Shown here: positions 12,645 through 14,807 of the stretch, one piece after another | How positions within the stretch are numbered: the stretch's first letter is position 1 | Layout of the letters: the number at the start of each line of letters is the position of its first letter | Source of the DNA: Nanobdellota archaeon | GTDB lineage: Archaea; Nanobdellota; Nanobdellia; SCGC-AAA011-G17; GW2011-AR17 | Length of the DNA stretch: 14,807 nucleotides | Direction: 5' to 3' | Assembly: GCA_016784245.1 (NCBI GenBank) | Contig: JADHVA010000009.1 | Coordinates: 1-14,807 of the forward strand | Program-made: the position numbers and the translations under genes | The notes under the pieces: generated by a model | The model's database searches: none | Seen by the model: the letters and a program-made list of their open reading frames with translations, nothing else | What the model was told of the DNA's origin: nothing

Positions 12645-14807
12645 TCAACACAACCTTTTAATCTCTCTTATAACTTCTTCAATATTATTTTGAATCTCAC
12701 TGGCTTGGAACCTTCTTATTTGCCATCCTTCCATTCTCAAATGAATATCTCTCAAAATATCTTCAGCTATCCTTTGAGAATGCGCTTTATCACCATCAAC
12801 TTCAATATTAAATTTTTTCTCATTAATAAACAAAGCAAAATCTAATCTATAGGGTTTTTTCCCTTTAACTTTTATTTCATATTGAGGAGAAACTTCAATT
12901 TTTTCTTCAATTAATCTATTAAATAATTCTTCTTCAATAGGTGAATCAAAATTAATTTCTAATCTCTCATGAGATTCTTTATATTCAGCAAGATCTTTAA
13001 GCAAACCTCCTATTTTAAAACATTTTTTCTTATCACCAACTATAATTAAAACACTTCTTGCTCTTGTAATAGCAACATTTAGTAATTGTGAAGTTGAATT
13101 TATCCAATTAAGTGTTTTTTGTTTTATACCTTCAGAAATAGCTAATGAAAAAATAATTATATCTTTTTCATCACCTTGAAATCTATGAGTTGTTCCAATT
13201 GTAATATCCATATCCTTTAAATCTTTTGAATTATTAACCATCTTAGCAATTAATTCCATTTGTGCTCTAAATAAAGTTACAATTCCAAATGAAACTTTTT
13301 TCAAATTAGATTTTTTAAAAGTTTTTAGAATCCTTATAACTTCTATTGCTTCATTTTTATTAAAAAGATTTTGAGTTTTACCACTAATATTAAACCACTT
13401 AATACCTCTTGGATGAATATCCTTATGAATTAATTTACTATCATTAGTTTTAATTTTTAACTTTTTTTCATAGAAAAAATGATTAGAAAAGTTAATAATA
13501 TCTTTATATGATCGATAATGTTGGTTCAATAAAAGTGGAAGTTTATTTTTATTTTTGATTATTCTATCTCCTAAGTCATAAAGAGAATTTTTACTATAAG
13601 CATAATCTAAATATAATTCAGGGATCTTATTTTCTGAAGCCATTTTCTTATCTTGTGTTTCCTTAAGTATAGAAATATGTTTCAATTGCTTAGGATCTCC
13701 AATAATAACTACTTGTTTTGCTCTATAAAAAAGTGGTAAAGCGGAAGCAATATCACATTGTGATGCTTCATCAATGATTAATAAATCAAAAATATTTTTC
13801 TCTAAGGGTAAACTCTTTTTTGCAGAAAGATTAGTAACAACCCAAATAGGAAGGAATTGTAATATCTCTTTGATTTCATTTTTTTGCTCTTGGACTAATT
13901 GTTTCCATAGAGAGTAGTTCTCAATATACCTTTCTAGTTTCTCTGTAGCATCAATATATCTAGATACATGATTTTCATCCTTAGGAGAAGTATTCTTCAA
14001 TTTTTCAAGCCAATAATTTTCAAAGATATTTCTTGAGACTATTACTTTTTTTTCTTGCTGAGATCTAATTTGAGAGTCTAGAGCATAATAAGAATGAGAT
14101 TTGATCTGTTTTCTCTTTAAATTATTAGTTTCCTTTCTAAGCAAATCCATTTGTTTAAAGAGAAGTATCCATTCTAAAGATTTTTGAATTCCTTTTCCAT
14201 TAAGTTGAATATTCTTTGTTAAATAATCTTTAAAATTAGTACTAAGTAAATTATAATATTTTTTGAAAAGAACTTGTTCTCTTTTTTGGTAAATAGAAGG
14301 GAAAATCCATTCAAGTATTTTTCTAAAGAAACTTTTATTTGCAAAATGGTTGATTATATCTGTCTCAATTTCAAATTTATTAATCTTTTCAAATTTATCT
14401 TTACTACAGAGGTTATAGAGTTTTCTTGGAACTTGCTTTGATTGCTGGTCTGTTTTATTTTGCAATTGTTCGATTTCTTCATTTACTTTAGACAGATTTT
14501 CTAATTTTTGTTTAAGCAAATTCATATTACTAATAATTTTTTTAATTTTTAGTTTATTATTATTAAAATAAGGCGAGATATTTAAATCATTTTTTTGTTG
14601 AAAAAGTTTGTGAATCTGTAACTTTGCATTTTTTCGATGTTGGTTTGAACCTGTCCTTACAATTAAATCTTTAGATAAAATTTCTTTAAATTTGTTATTT
14701 ACAACATCAACTGCTCGATTATTTTTACTTGCAAATAAAATAGTCTTATTATTCCATACAGCATTAGCAATAAGATTGAGAACTACTTGTGATTTTCCTG
14801 TTCCAGG
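12645..14807 (-). CDS. SF1 (Upf1-like) helicase with C-terminal Vsr/MTES_1575-type nuclease, 5' end cut off
   Basis: The frame is open from the window edge to the stop at 12645; the ATG at 14525 is internal, since the 94 codons before it have no stop and begin with the Walker A motif. Numbering the visible 720 residues: Walker A PGTGKS (1-6), motif Ia near ILFAS (21-25), Walker B LLIIDEAS (342-349), motif III IGDPKQL (369-375), motif IV NQHYRS (428-433), motif V THRFQGDEKD (540-549) and motif VI VAITRAR (578-584). Between Ia and Walker B lies a coiled-coil-like insert of over 250 residues. A nuclease domain follows: E in SPIEEEL (622-628), D656, IEVDGD (668-673), then RD, GW and RRF (686-700). 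Helicase-plus-nuclease proteins of this kind recur in defence islands. The N-terminus lies outside the window. Confidence 0.9.
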   Translation of the reverse strand, partial: PGTGKSQVVLNLIANAVWNNKTILFASKNNRAVDVVNNKFKEILSKDLIVRTGSNQHRKNAKLQIHKLFQQKNDLNISPYFNNNKLKIKKIISNMNLLKQKLENLSKVNEEIEQLQNKTDQQSKQVPRKLYNLCSKDKFEKINKFEIETDIINHFANKSFFRKILEWIFPSIYQKREQVLFKKYYNLLSTNFKDYLTKNIQLNGKGIQKSLEWILLFKQMDLLRKETNNLKRKQIKSHSYYALDSQIRSQQEKKVIVSRNIFENYWLEKLKNTSPKDENHVSRYIDATEKLERYIENYSLWKQLVQEQKNEIKEILQFLPIWVVTNLSAKKSLPLEKNIFDLLIIDEASQCDIASALPLFYRAKQVVIIGDPKQLKHISILKETQDKKMASENKIPELYLDYAYSKNSLYDLGDRIIKNKNKLPLLLNQHYRSYKDIINFSNHFFYEKKLKIKTNDSKLIHKDIHPRGIKWFNISGKTQNLFNKNEAIEVIRILKTFKKSNLKKVSFGIVTLFRAQMELIAKMVNNSKDLKDMDITIGTTHRFQGDEKDIIIFSLAISEGIKQKTLNWINSTSQLLNVAITRARSVLIIVGDKKKCFKIGGLLKDLAEYKESHERLEINFDSPIEEELFNRLIEEKIEVSPQYEIKVKGKKPYRLDFALFINEKKFNIEVDGDKAHSQRIAEDILRDIHLRMEGWQIRRFQASEIQNNIEEVIREIKRLC

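Noticed and set aside
14523..14525. ATG at 14525 as the start of the helicase gene.
   Set aside because: The same frame is open without a stop to 14807 and encodes the Walker A motif there, so this ATG is internal and the gene is cut by the window edge.
1..14807. tRNA, rRNA, CRISPR array, insertion sequence or intein.
   Set aside because: No cloverleaf, regular spaced direct repeats, transposase or splicing motifs were found by reading the sequence; a small RNA in the spacers cannot be excluded.

Overview
The window reads as archaeal chromosome of low GC content. The evidence is a gene for ribosomal protein eS6 beside one for translation initiation factor aIF2 gamma, an archaeal-type CMP kinase, an Ogg2-type DNA glycosylase/lyase, and TATA boxes of the TTTATATA kind lying about 26-30 bases before ATG codons that have no Shine-Dalgarno sequence (leaderless transcripts). 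AT richness, very short spacers and the mix of families suggest a DPANN-like lineage (for example Woesearchaeota/Pacearchaeota relatives), but that placement is inference.

Layout. 1-2640 (+): the end of an unknown gene, then eS6, a 95-residue unknown protein and aIF2 gamma, a translation block. aIF2 gamma has lost its usual zinc-knuckle cysteines, and its TATA box sits in one arm of a perfect 11-bp inverted repeat. 2643-4939 (-): a 546-residue unknown protein and a small secreted acidic protein with C-terminal repeats, separated by a hairpin/U-tract terminator. 5053-6705 (+): a membrane-anchored winged-helix regulator divergent from the secreted-protein gene, then CMP kinase and Ogg2, which overlap by 65 bp. 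6889-7475 (+): a winged-helix antitoxin/RelE-ParE toxin pair joined by an ATGA overlap, then a small possible lipoprotein gene.

7801-9930 (-): a tightly overlapping three-gene operon for a glycolate/D-lactate-dehydrogenase-like enzyme. Its iron-sulfur subunit (GlcF-like) is split into a CCG-domain protein and a tiny 2x[4Fe-4S] protein flanking the FAD subunit. 10056-10970 (+): a membrane-anchored DsbA-like thiol oxidoreductase, divergent from that operon.

11099-14807: three nuclease-related genes in succession. They are a two-TM protein with a zinc ribbon and an HNH nuclease domain (+), a double-zinc-ribbon PD-(D/E)XK nuclease (-), and the 3' part of a large SF1 (Upf1-like) helicase carrying a C-terminal Vsr/MTES_1575-type nuclease domain (-, cut by the window edge at its Walker A motif). 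This cluster is the best candidate here for an undescribed system, plausibly anti-mobile-element defence. No tRNA, rRNA, CRISPR array or insertion sequence was seen, and no gene-free stretch exceeds 300 bases.
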